From the NCBI GenBank assembly GCA_036873755.1, contig JAVTVY010019523.1:1-64000 (forward strand): a stretch of 64,000 nucleotides of DNA. Direction: 5' to 3'. Positions 1 through 11,544 of the stretch are shown in pieces. Each line of letters opens with the position of its first letter. Positions within the stretch are counted from its first letter, which is position 1. The notes under the pieces were generated by a model that saw nothing but the letters and a program-made list of their open reading frames with translations, had not been told where the DNA came from and did not search any database. This DNA comes from Hanleya hanleyi. Taxonomy: Eukaryota > Mollusca > Polyplacophora > Lepidopleurida > Hanleyidae. The translations under genes were made by a program, and so were the position numbers.

Positions 1-185
1 TGGATGGAGGGTGGATGGAGGGTGTCTGGTTCCATGCTACATGTACATGTACATGTACTTCGAACATTTCTTCTTTGAAGTAGCAGGAACATAACTGGGC
101 TGGATGGTGCTTAGTTGGTTCGTCGTGATATAGCTGAAATATTGTTGAAAGCGACGTTAGATTCTATTCACTCACTCAGTCACTC
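1..185 (+). repeat. Dispersed repeat with GCGACGTTA tail, copy 1
   Basis: Starts with GGATGGAGGGTG and ends with TATAGCTGAAATATTGTTG, AAAGCGACGTTAGA and CACTCACTCA. A closely related copy lies at 5122-5280; both contain the unit TCTTCTTTGAAGTAGCAGGA. The tail is shared with several other repeats in the window and resembles mollusc SINE 3' ends (inference). Confidence 0.65.
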
Positions 186-574
186 ACTGTTCAGAAAAGC
201 ATAACTGTTCAATACTACACAGTAGTGCTCAGTCACATTCCTTGCAATACTCAATAACATGTGGACACTCCGACAGTACTGATTTAGTTACTGTATGGTT
301 ACTGCCCAATAGCTCGAATACTGCACAGTATTTTGCTGAGCAGCATGATGGATACTGCACAGTATTCAAATGAGCAGCATGAGGGGGTCCCCAGTCTTTC
401 ATGTGTGTACAATTTGAGAAAGCTGTTGATCATTCTTCAAGATTTTGTATTGTGAGAGTGATTTGCTTTTGACAGTACTCTTATTTTTATTTTTCCATTT
501 ATTAATCAGTAACTCTCCTGGGAGAATAATCACATCCAGGCAAATATTCATTTTCCTTAAAAATGAGAGAGTGG

Positions 575-678
575 GGCCCTTCCAACCTGTAAAAAGGAAT
601 AGGACCCAACGTCGTGATATGACTGAAATATAGTTGAAAGCGACGTTAAATCATATTCACTCACTCACTCACTCCCAA
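575..678 (+). repeat. Truncated repeat, GGAATAGGACCCA...CACTCACTC tail
   Basis: A 3' fragment of the longer family seen at 25748-26006. Shared words: AAAAGGAATAGGACCCA, ATATGACTGAAATATAGTTG and AAAGCGACGTTAAATCATA, ending in CACTCACTCACTCACTC. Confidence 0.6.
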
Positions 679-1123
679 CCTGTAATACATGTAGTTACGT
701 GGGATCACATGTACTGAACAGTGAATGTTAGGCTTTGTACAGTGTAGGTCTTGTCTGTTCTTGCAAACCATTTCCTGGGTGGGTGCATCCCGACAAAACT
801 ACATGTACATTGGCCCTGATTCAGGCTCCTATGTTTTTTTTATATTGATTTATCCTGCAAACTATCAACATGACCAGACAATTATAACATACTGAATGTG
901 AACATACATGCATGAAATTGCCAGGTTCCACCAGTCACAGCCATTCCACTCCTTGCCTCTGCTTCTTCTACATCCCGGCTAATCGTGTTTAGAAGCTGGA
1001 CAATTATGTTACATGTACCATAGCTAATTATCACCACCAGTAAATAATAAATCTTCTCTTGTAGAGAATGGATTGTACCACAAGGATGTTCCTCTCAATA
1101 ATAATTATGGGATTACACTAAAT

Positions 1124-1806
1124 CTACAGTACAGTAAATCCTCTAATAATTTAGTCTACACAGTTAGGTAAACCCTCTTGTAATAATTCAGTCTACACAG
1201 CACAGCAAATCTTCTAATTATTCAATCTACACAGTACATTAAATTGTCTAATAATTCAATCTACACAGTACAGTAAATCCTCTGTAATAATTCAATCTAC
1301 ACAGTACAGTAAATCCTCTAATGATTCAATCTACACAGTACAGTAAATCCTCTAATAATTCAGTCTACACAGTACAGTAAATCCTCTAATAATTCAGTCT
1401 ACACAGTACAGTAAATCCTCTAATAATTCAGTCTACACAGTACAGTAAACCCTCTAATAGTTCAGTCTACACAGTACAGTAAACCCTCTAATAGTTCAGT
1501 CTACACAGTACAGTAAATCCTCTAATAATTCTGTCTACACAGTACAGTAAATCCTCTAATAATTCAGTCTACACAGTACAGTAAATCCTCTAATAATTCT
1601 GTCTACACAGTACAGTAAATCCTCTAATAATTCAGTCTACACAGTACAGTAAATCCTCTAATAATTCAGTCTACACAGTACAGTAAATCCTCTAATAATT
1701 CTGTCTACACAGTACAGTAAATCCTCTAATAATTCTGTCTACACAGTACAGTAAATCCTTTAATAATTCTGTCTATACAGTATGATAAATCCTCTAAAAA
1801 TTCATT
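1124..1806 (+). repeat. 34-bp minisatellite, about 20 copies
   Basis: The unit begins CAGTACAGTAAATCCTCTAA and continues TAATTCAGTCTACA. Early copies are more diverged and the central copies nearly identical. The unit contains the GTAAATCCTCTAATAATTC word found at the ends of the CTAATAATTC MITE family. Confidence 0.93.
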
Positions 1807-2920
1807 AGAAAAATCGGAAAAATAAATTTGAAAAATGCTTTTGGACAGTGATGGAACTATTCTTTCATTTACAACATACTTTTTTCAAGGGTTTGCTATC
1901 CCTTTAACTGATTCATGTGTATGCATATAGAAACCAATATATACTAAGTTGTCCGAGTTCTGGTTTGACATGGCCAGCTTGTCCCCTGTGTGTCCATATA
2001 GGTTTATTAATATATTGTTAATCGCTGTAAGTGTAATTTGTCTGACATGACGATTGTCTGTGAAGGTCCCCTGGTGCAAGTACTTCCGTTTGTGTCAACA
2101 CCTCATGTTATCTATAGTGATGTATTGCTGTGTACTGTGATCAAGGGCTAGTGTAGCTCCTCTGTGGTTTTTATCCCTTGGTCAAATTTGGTCGAAGGGG
2201 TACAGTATATTGTTTTTGTGTGTTGGAGGTGTTTTTGAAATTATGCAAAATCCAAAATGTACATGTAAACTTGTCAATATGTTTTTTTTTCTGGTATGCA
2301 TATTGCTGTTGTTATCCTATTCCGAAAAATCAATTTTCCATTAGAGTCACATACGATGGTGATAATATCAGATATTCATAAACTGAACTGTGACAGTTGA
2401 CCTAACCTGGCTCTATTCTACATCTATCAAATTTGATTGGGAGGAGGGGTGACCAGCATGTCTAGATTCTGTGCAGAACTGTAATGGGTCATGTGATGAT
2501 TTGCTGGTCAGTGGACTGGTATGCACCTTGTGAACCACAAGAGTTTGTGTGTATCCCACGCATCTGCTTTATAATCTGTAGTACCAGTTTTCATGCATCA
2601 GTTTGTGCATACAGTAGTGCCAGCTCACAAGTGGATTAATAAGGACCAGAAGTGTAAAACACTAAACAAACGAATCACATTAGTGTGCACTCGAGACAAA
2701 CTGTATTGTTCTACAAGTCCCACTTGACAAGGAAACGCCAACTCCGTGTGTAATTTAAATGAAGTAGGTCACACGATATTGGGATGCAGTGATATTATCG
2801 CATACCAAAGTTTGTTGTCGGCCACAATACACTTGGGTTATCAGCAAAAAGTATCCTCCATGCATGTCCATAGTTGTTCAACATGAGCAGAGAAATAATT
2901 TTGTTTTTCATTTGTAAAAA

Positions 2921-3264
2921 CATGGCAGTGTGACTAATGTCACTGTAGGACCTACATGTACGAAGTAGGGTAGGCATCAGGACTCCGACGCGAACTGAAC
3001 GTTTGGAAATCCCCCACCCCGCAAATTGAAATCCTGCCTATATTAAGATGGGCACAGCCCAAGTCGGAATCCAGAAATTTTCATCAGAATCCTGTGCTCA
3101 GAACTTCCTGGTAACAGTCCCCTAATGCACATTCATGCCAAAAATCAAGGTTCTAATGTCAACGGTTCTCCTTTGTTGATGAAAGGATTTGGATAGACTG
3201 ACGGACTCACTCACTCATTACCGGACAATTTGCAAATGAGAGCCTACTTGTACTTCGTAGGAAT
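2921..3264 (-). repeat. TAGGACCTACGAAG-type dispersed element, copy 1
   Basis: Same family as 62672-63173, in the opposite orientation. Shared blocks: CATGGCAGTGTGACTAATGT, ATTACCGGACAATTTGCAAA, TGAGAGCCTAC and AACGGTTCTCC. Both ends carry a GTAGGACCTAC / CTTCGTAGGA-like inverted pair. Non-autonomous element of unknown class. Confidence 0.65.
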
Positions 3265-3290
3265 ATCTTATCTTGAGTATGGTACATGTA

Positions 3291-3735
3291 ACTTTCTTAA
3301 TAATTCAGTCACAGGAAGTGGTCGAATTTCTTGGAACAGGAAGTTGACATAATGGTCCAAAATCTTGCAAATAATCCATCATTTCTCAGTCATTTTAAAG
3401 ATTTTACACGGTGATCATAATTTTTTAGAACATCTGATTGAATTTTTACCAACTGAGGGTGATTGAATTTTAATAATTTGGCTTACATGTATACATGTAA
3501 AGAGGAATTACCATATCTTTTTGTGTGACCAAGTGAAATATCTTGAAGTTGTATATGGTTAAGTGCCTTTATTAATTCAACCACATGAAGTGCATCTTCT
3601 ACATGTAACCCAAAATTTTGCGCTGATCAAATAAGAAATAATACTAGTATTATGCATGATTTTGAAGCATTTTTTCATCTTGCTGAGTATTATGGTACAT
3701 GTAGGAAATTCACTTCCTGTGATCGAATGAGGGAG
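3291..3735 (+). repeat. Decayed CTAATAATTC MITE copies
   Basis: Two degenerate copies with AATAATTCAGTCACAGGAAG, GGTGATCA, GGTGATTGAATTTTAATAA and AAATTCACTTCCTGTGATCG words of the family best preserved at 20994-21250 and 57076-57287. Confidence 0.55.
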
Positions 3736-3829
3736 TAAGTAGGATTCAATGTCATTTTCAACTACATGTACATGTATGTTTCAGTCATATCACGACGGTG
3801 CCTTCATATGTGCTATAACACAAGAGTGC

Positions 3830-4044
3830 CCACAGATTCTATTATCCTGGACAGCGGCACAGATTCTATTATCCTGGACAGGGGCACAGATTCTATTATC
3901 CTGGACAGGGCACAGATTCTATTATCCTGGACAGGGGCACAGATTCTATTATCCTGGACAGGGCACAGATTCTATTATCCTGGACAGGGGCACAGATTCT
4001 ATTATCCTGGACAGGGGCACAGATTCTATTATCCTGGACAGATT
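3830..4044 (+). repeat. 24-26-bp minisatellite, 9 copies
   Basis: The unit is CAGATTCTATTATCCTGGA followed by CAGGG(G)(CA). Length differences between units are 1-3 bases around the G run. The array is followed at once by ATTGAATAACTAGAGGGAT, a CTAATAATTC-MITE right end. Confidence 0.9.
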
Positions 4045-5121
4045 GAATAACTAGAGGGATTACTGCTCTTGTAGTACCATATCTTCTACATTTAGGGGTG
4101 ATTAAATTTATTAGATTGAAGAATTGAATATTATAGGGTGAAGGAATGTATTAGAGCATTACATGTATAATATCTAACATACTGAACAGTTGTGTACATG
4201 TACATGTATAAATTGCATGTGGATAATTAATTAATTAACTGTATATGTTAATTTCACCGTCATTGCAGAGACCATTATAGTTGACAGAGGTTCTGTCTGA
4301 ATGGTGTGAATATTAATTAGCTTAACGAGGTTCAGAATGGATCCAAACAATTAATTGACCTGAGAGCGGCTGGCATTAATGTAAATTTTATGAGCATTGA
4401 TGCCTTTAACCTTTATGTATCAAGGTTTATGCCAAGCTCAGTCCTACTTGTTCAAGTCGGTTACCTGCACCATACAGATTAGGAGACTGTAATTTGTGGT
4501 GTCATACTTGTATTTGACATTCCATTCCAATTTAATTGGAATGTACATGAAAATTTGCAATTCTCAATCTGAGAAAAAAAAACATGAGGAAACATTATTT
4601 CAACATAGATACCAATGCAAACAGGAACTTGATGATGTGATGTCTACATGTAGCACTGTAATATCACTTGTCTTTATTGCACTATGTAAGCGCCCTGTCT
4701 GTGTCTTGTGTGCTGTCCTCAGCAGACCCATCAACCCTCACGCATTCGGTGGGAGACTCACGCATTTGGCATCTGTCTCATGCACTCACGCAGCTATATG
4801 AAAATCTCACGCATTAGGGCATTTTCATTAAATTATTTCTAAAATAACCAACAATCGTTCAAAATTGCTCCAGTTTGCAGAAGAAGGAGTCAGTAATTTC
4901 AAAATTTTCCTAAACTTGGTTATAAAGTATCCATTTATAGCCTCCGTGAAAGGTGAAATGTATACTGGTAGGCTGTTATATGAAACAAAAATGTGAAAAA
5001 TTGTATGAAAATGACGCCTAGAAATTCGCATTTTTGGGGGGCTCGTATCTCCTGGGCGGATATACTCAAATCTCACGCCTTGGCAAAGTTATAACTTGAG
5101 AGGCCTGCCTCAGTGTTTTAC

Positions 5122-5280
5122 AGGGTGGATGGAGGGTGTCTGGTTCTATGCTGCTTCAAAGATTTCTTCTTTGAAGTAGCAGGAATGCAACTTGGCTGGA
5201 TGGTGCTTAGTTGGTTTGTCGCGATATAGCTGAAATATTGTTGAAGGCGATGTTAAATTCTATTCACTCACTCGCTCTAC
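5122..5280 (+). repeat. Dispersed repeat with GCGATGTTAAA tail, copy 2
   Basis: Same family and orientation as 1-185: GGATGGAGGGTGTCTGGTTC, the GAAGTAGCAGGAA block, TGGATGGTGCTTAGTTGGTT and an ATATAGCTGAAATATTGTTG tail ending in CACTCACTCG. Confidence 0.65.
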
Positions 5281-5687
5281 CAATGCATAGTCAGCACTTG
5301 GTAGCAGTATTTATACTGACAATTCTCACTCTTTGTTAAACCATCTTCGCTACCAGGCCTTGGCTCTTCGTTTGTCTTCTTCTATGTCTGCCATTAGGAG
5401 CCCTGGTAAACGGCTTTGCCGAACATGCTAATCCATTGATAACGTCGCATATTCTATCATCCAATCAAGTGGATTGCTTTACTCTGTTCAAAGCCGAGGT
5501 CAAAAGGAATACGGGCGCTGATGTCAGTGTTTCAGTGTGCGTCACTTGGCATCTCAGCCAATCAAGAAGCATGTGCATCACAAGGCCACTCCATATTTGG
5601 TGGGTCACATGAAGGCCGGCTCGTCTCATGAATATGTAATTGTCCCCCGCTACTTAGTAGGGGGGGGACTTAGAAACACCGGTGTCC

Positions 5688-5726
5688 GTAATTCCGTGAT
5701 TCCGTAATTCCGTGATTCCGTAATTC
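5688..5726 (+). repeat. Short tandem repeat TAATTCCG/TGATTCCG
   Basis: Alternating CCGTAATTCCG and CCGTGATTCCG units, about four, immediately before the larger tandem array. Confidence 0.75.
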
Positions 5727-5729
5727 GGC

Positions 5730-6990
5730 AAGAGGACGGTTGGGATTGTTTTTCAGCAATGTGCGTAATCCAATATGGCCGCCGTCAGCCATTTTGGATT
5801 ATAAGCAGTTCGATCTTAGATTTTCTTGTCCGGACAATAACTCGTGAACGATTCAACTGATCAACTTCAAACTTGGGGTGTGCCTTGACATTGGTGAGAG
5901 GGCGGTTGGGATTGTTTTTCAGCAATGTGCGTAATCAAATATGGCCGCCGTCAGCCATATTGGATTATATGCAGTTGGATCTTAGATTTTGTTGTCCGGA
6001 CAATAACTCGTGAACGATTTAACCGATCAACTTTAAACTTGGGGTATATGCCTTGACATTGGTGAGAGGACTGTTGGGATTGTTTTTCAGCAATGTGCGT
6101 AATCTAATATGGCCGCTGTCAGCCATATTGGATTATAAGCAATTGGATCTTAGATTTTCTTGTCCAGACAATAACTCGTGAACGATTTAACCGATCAACT
6201 TCAAACTTTGGGTGTGCCTTGACATTGGTGAGAGCACGGTTGGGATTGTTTTTCAGCAATGTGCGTAATCTAATATGGCCGCCGTCAGCCATATTGGATT
6301 ATAAGCAGTTGGATCTCATCCGGACAATAACTCGAGAACGATTCAATCAATCTACTTCATATGTGGGGAGTGCCTTGACATTGTTGACAGGAGGATTAGG
6401 ATTGTTTTTCAAGGACGTGCTTGATCCAATATGGCCACCATCAGCCATACTGGATTTCATTGGATTTTAAGCAGTTTGATCTTGTCCGGACAATAACTGG
6501 AGTACGATTCAACTGATCTACTTCAAACTTGGGGAGTGCCTTGACATCGGTGAGAGGACGGTTGGGATTTTTTTTCAGCAATGTGCATAATCCAATATGG
6601 CCGCTGTCAGCCATATTGGATTATAAGCAGTTGGATCTTAGATTTTCTTGTCCGGACAATAACTCGTGAACGATTTAATCGATCAACTTCAAATTTGGGG
6701 TGTGCCTTGACATTGTTGAAAGGACGGTTGGGATTGTTTTTCAGCAATGTGCATAATCTAATATGGCCGCCGTCAGCCATATTGGATTATAAGCAGTTGG
6801 ATCTTGTCTGGACAATAACTCGAGAACGATTCAACCGATCTACTTCATACCTGGGGAGTGCCTTGACATTGTTGAGAGGAGGATTAGGATTGTTTTTCAA
6901 GGACGTGCTTAATCCAATATGGCCACCATGGGCCATACTTAACTGATCTACTTCAAACTTGGGGAGTCCCTTGACCTTAGTGAGAGGACA
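5730..6990 (+). repeat. ~160-168-bp tandem repeat, about 7.5 copies
   Basis: Anchor words recur about every 160-168 bp: ACGGTTGGGATTGTTTTTCA, AATATGGCCGCCGTCAGCCA, TGGATTATAAGCAGTTGGAT, CGGACAATAACTCGTGAACG and AACTTGGGGTGTGCCTTGAC. Each unit has a near-palindrome, CCAATATGG..CCATATTGG. The open frames through it are repeat artefacts. The last copies lose the middle part. Confidence 0.9.
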
Positions 6991-7126
6991 GTCATGTATT
7001 ATGTTTTATGAATGTGCATAATCCAATATGGGTGCCATCCGCTGTATTAGATTATGTTAATCTCATCAGCGATATCTCCATTTTCAAATCTCACTCTTAT
7101 CATGATATGAGATATCATCGACAAAA

Positions 7127-7240
7127 AAAAATCGACCATAGAGGTCCATGGCCCCCGCAGCAGCAGTGCCAGTTATGGTGGATGTAATCCACCATAACTG
7201 GTGCTGCTAGCGGGGGACATGGACCTCTATGGTCGATTTT
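7127..7240. repeat. Long hairpin (inverted repeat), ~53-bp arms
   Basis: Arms AAAATCGACCATAGAGGTCC..CAGTTATGGTGGA and TCCACCATAACTG..GGACCTCTATGGTCGATTTT fold back on a loop of about 5 bases centred near 7183. A small number of mismatches lies in the GGCCCCCGCAGCAGCAG / CTGCTAGCGGGGGAC part. Probably a fold-back mobile element; no target duplication identified. Confidence 0.88.
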
Positions 7241-8354
7241 GTTTCTTGTTCAGGCTTTCCACCGAAATAACCTATGCTTGACTGACTGACCATGGTCGGT
7301 GTATAGTAGACCATAAGTGTACTCGATGTGTTAAACATATTCAATCACCCTATTCAGTGTTCATGGTGATGACATGTACATATGTACCTGATAAAGTAGA
7401 CAGCCAGATTGAGGGGAAATCGAATAGATGAAATGTTCTGTCAACAGATGTGTCATCAACTTCCTGTTCCGAACAGTTCAATATCCAAATTCTGAATTGA
7501 GAGCAACATGATAAGGGATGTCGCTAAGTTTTGAAGTCGCAGGTGGAAGGCGTCGAAGTACTTCGCCACAAGAAGTGACATTTATAGTGTTGCAACAATC
7601 TTTCGTTTTTGAAAATAGCTGGAGTTCTGTGAATGTCACTCCGAAAATTTGAAAAACGATTTTAAGGAGTGTGATATCGCACTTCTCCAGGTTGTAACAT
7701 AGGGAGGCTTACAATTGGCGAGTGCTATTGTTCACTCTCCTGAGCTCATTTTCAGTGGGTGCCGGCAAGTCGCAATGAGGAGATAATACTTGCTCAGCTC
7801 CGGGATTTCTTTGTTCCTCTCATTTTGACCTTTTTGAATACAGATAAAGTGACTAGAAATTAGAGCTGTCATACTTGTATTTGACATTTCAATCCATTTT
7901 GAATGTTTTGAATCCTATTGAACAACGCATCATGTGCATACATGAATATATGTATGTTAGTGTAGTAGTTTGTACAGTCCATTTAACCATCCAGTAACCT
8001 AGTATATATTGTGTGTCTTTGCAGGTACTCCCCAGATATATAAATGGTGTAAACTGTTATGGTTTCCATGGCAACTGAGTATAAACAAGTCTGGGAATTA
8101 CATGAATGTGTTAGACAGGGTCATGTACATGTACATGTAATCTTTGTAGAATAGATTCTCATGTCCTGGAAGGGCCAAGGTCCCTACTACCGTTCCACCT
8201 CTGCAGTACAAGTGTTTTTTCAGGGGTCATCTCTAATTTACGTCCATCAAAATACAAGAATATTTGGAATAAATAAGTGTTCGTTTTTTTTCAGAAACCC
8301 AGATCTCACAATGAGGAAGTGACATCGAAAGCTTATCATCTCTTAACAAGATTA

Positions 8355-8595
8355 GTACGGCAAATCCTCTAATAATTCAATCACCCTAATAGAATTCAAT
8401 CACCCCCAATTGTGTGGACAGAATTCAATCACTCAATCTAATTAATTTGATCACCCTCAAAATTCTTTAAAATAACAGTGGATGATTTGGGATCATCTTG
8501 TCAACTTCCTGTTCTAATAAATTTTATCCCCCCCCCCCCTGATTTTTATGGTAAGAAATTTCACTTCCTGTGATCAAATTATTAGAGGAATTACT
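8355..8595 (+). mobile_element. CTAATAATTC MITE
   Basis: Begins GGCAAATCCTCTAATAATTC and ends AAATTATTAGAGGAATTACT. The interior holds AATTTCACTTCCTGTGATC and TGTCAACTTCCTGTTCTAAT. A run of 11 C lies at about 8530. Termini are inverted repeats; no coding capacity. Confidence 0.8.
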
Positions 8596-8627
8596 GAAAG
8601 CATGTTGATGTGAGCAACAAAGCGAAT

Positions 8628-9026
8628 TGACTAGAGTTCTCATTATTGACTAGAGCTCTCATAATTGACTAGAGCTCTCATAATTGACTAGAGCTCTCAT
8701 TATTGACTAGAGCTCTCATTATTGACTAGAGCTCTCATTATTGACTACAGCTCTCATTATTGACTAGAGCTCTCATAATTGACTAGAGCTCTCATAATTG
8801 ACTAGAGCTCTCATTATTGACTACAGCTCTCATTATTGACTAGAGCTCTCATAATTGACTAGAACTTTCATTATTGACTAGAGCTCTCATTATTGACTAG
8901 CTCTCATTATTGATTAGAGCTCTCATAATTGACTAGAGCTCTCATTATTGACTAGGGCTCTCATAATTGACTAGAGCTCTCATTATTGACTAGAGCTCTC
9001 ATTATTGACTAGAGCTCTCATTATTG
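8628..9026 (+). repeat. 19-bp minisatellite, about 21 copies
   Basis: The unit is GAGCTCTCATTATTGACTA, with frequent CATAATTG and occasional ACAGC variants. Each unit contains the palindrome AGAGCTCT. One copy near 8900 has lost a few bases. The array lies about 30 bp after a CTAATAATTC MITE end. Confidence 0.94.
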
Positions 9027-9465
9027 AGAAACGTGCAAGTATGGCAAATTAGGCGAGCAATAGCCTGCTCTCCTTAAATTCATTTGTAAAACTATATGGT
9101 GTGAGGTTTCAAATCTTTGTTAAATATATTCGCAGGAATTGCAATGTACATGCAGCTCCACTGAGATATAATGAGATTATTTGAATTGATTGGAACCTGA
9201 ATTAAAAGGTAATTAAATGATATAAGCACAGATGTTGTAAGGTCGTGAAGTACATGTACATGTATCTGTTCAATTTCTCAAAACACAGAGGGGAAGATAA
9301 ATTTCCTGTACATGATGATGACTGTTCATGGCTTAGTCACAATGTCCAGCTGATCATACATGTATCATAGTTAGTATATCATCACTATATGGCCAAAATA
9401 CTGTTGAACGTGACCCTAATTCACTTGCACTCAATTCCTTAAAATTCAAAGATGTATGATAATCC

Positions 9466-9712
9466 CTCCAACAATACAATTAAGGGATATTTACCACCAT
9501 AAATTCTGGGAGTGATAAAATATATTACAAAATGGTTAAAAGTAAATGCCGATACATGTATTGCATTATTTTTTTTTTTTTATTTTTTTTTTTTGCATTA
9601 TTTCAATAATTTTAGAGAGTGATCAAATTTATTAGAGCCACTGATCGAATTTTGTCCCCAAATTGGGAGTGATTGAATTTTGATAGGGGGATTGAATTAT
9701 TAGAGGGATTAC
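9466..9712 (+). mobile_element. CTAATAATTC MITE, diverged
   Basis: Left end AATCCCTCCAACAATACAAT, right end GATTGAATTATTAGAGGGAT then TACC. A T-rich stretch (9569-9594) interrupts it. The GTGATCAAATTTATTAGAGC block identifies the family. Confidence 0.65.
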
Positions 9713-10854
9713 CATAAATGCATTAGCAAACTCAGCATCACCAGTGTTCGCTTCCTGTCATTGTTTATTACAGAATATTTTTTTCTAATAATAATGTATT
9801 ATATTTACAGGCACATCTGTTGTGTATTTATTTCACAACTGAATTCTAGAAAATCCCATGTACAGCCAGCCTTGTGAAAATACAGCCTATCTGTCTCAAT
9901 ACAGACAGAAAATATAATGGTTCTAAGGTCATGAGTTATTGCCCTTTGGCCCTCTCCTGTCTAGTAACAACAGTTTCGCAGTGTGAGGTGTTAGGTCAAG
10001 TTGATTAGTGGAGACCCTAGAGGGTTTCAACCTATCAAATTACTCCATCAGCTGGTGTGTATATTTACACTGGAGTTAACTAGGTATCTCAGACTCAGCC
10101 TGATAAATAGTTCTATGACCATTATCCATACTTGCCTCCATTGTTGGTCTGTAACATCCGTGGTGGAAATATCATAAAAACTATCACTTTCCATTTTACT
10201 TAATCGGTTTACATGTATTTCTAGAAAAATTCATTCTTTAATGATAAAAAATACTTTATCACCATTTTAAGGGCAACAGGTGTATATGTATGTAGACCTT
10301 AATTATTATGGCCTGTTTATACAATAATCAGTCAATGTACATGTAACATTATCTGTGAAATGTGTACATTTGTTTTATTACCTATTATCCATTATTATTT
10401 ATAGTTTGAATAACAAATGTGTTTGACAATCTCCACATCATTGTATCTAACATCAACACAGCAGGCCCCGGTCTTTACGTCGCCAATACATGTTTATGGA
10501 ATCACACTGTCAGAAAACAAAGGCGGACTGACATATATATATCTGACAACCTGTGCAGAAGTTTTCGGGCTGAACTTTTCAGCCACAGTGCATTGTGCAT
10601 TCTTTCAATCCTTGACTTGCACTATAACTGAAGTTAATCCTTAGAACATACAATCTACCCGGATAGCAGCGAAATGACCAGAAAGCCTACATTGATGATA
10701 ATTTTGGCAACTTTAGATCAAAAATATTCCAGATATCATGAACAGGTCTAGTCCAGTTATTTCGGGTTGGGAATATCAGAAAAGACTATCTAGATTCTTG
10801 TCCAAAGCATTCTCAGCAAATAGTCAGGGTTAATCGTCGTCATATTGTTCACTA

Positions 10855-11022
10855 CGATAAATCTTCTATCGATTCTGTCACTCCTAACTTGGTGGACAAA
10901 ATTCAGTCAAAGGTTCTAATAAATTGAATTGCCCTCTAAAATCGTTAATTTGATCATAACCTGATTTTATAGTTGGGAATTTCACTTCCTGGGATTGAAT
11001 TATTAGAGGAGTTTACCATAAT
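10855..11022 (+). mobile_element. CTAATAATTC MITE, diverged
   Basis: Left end GATAAATCTTCTATCGATTC, then CTAATAAATTGAATTGCCCT, GGGAATTTCACTTCCTGGGA and right end GATTGAATTATTAGAGGAG followed by TTTACC. Internally shortened relative to 20994-21250. Confidence 0.65.
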
Positions 11023-11544
11023 CTGTCTTCATTGGCACGAACCCAGTCAAATCAAATCTCGACAGAGATTTGCCTGGGCCCATTTGCTGCAGTGTAGAAG
11101 TACAGCACTTGGGTAAGAACAGTCTTTTTCCAGAGTTGTGTACATCATTGTTTGCAGATGAAATAAACTTTCTCTTCATTGAGCATAATGTTCATTTCTC
11201 ATACACCGATTTAAATTGTCAATTTCTGCGGAGATGTGTCTATAAAAGTTTGATTTGTGGCCTCCTGAGGACTGAAGCCACAGGTGTTTCTGATTGGCTG
11301 AAGCTATGTACTGTCGATATGTAACCGGACATGTGTGGATGGGAAAGAAGGGGGATGGGGTGCATAGTGGGATGCTAGATATCATCGAATATGTAATGAA
11401 TGCAATTATCAATGTTTGACAGTTTCCATAAAAGTCTGCGAACAAGTATGTAACAGTGCCTCAGCCCTGTCAATTCAGGATATCCTCTTTGGACAAAATT
11501 TTGTATGGTATGTAATATCATAATTCTCATTTAACACCACGTTA

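Noticed and set aside
4690..5100. A further MITE with CTCACGCATT-like repeats
   Set aside because: CTCACGC words recur (4738, 4757, 4807, 5082) and weak inverted ends may exist, but I could not define boundaries or a target duplication.
6219..6946. Frames with repeated WPPSAILDYKQLD / TITRERFN peptides
   Set aside because: They are translations of the ~164-bp tandem repeat; frames break between units.
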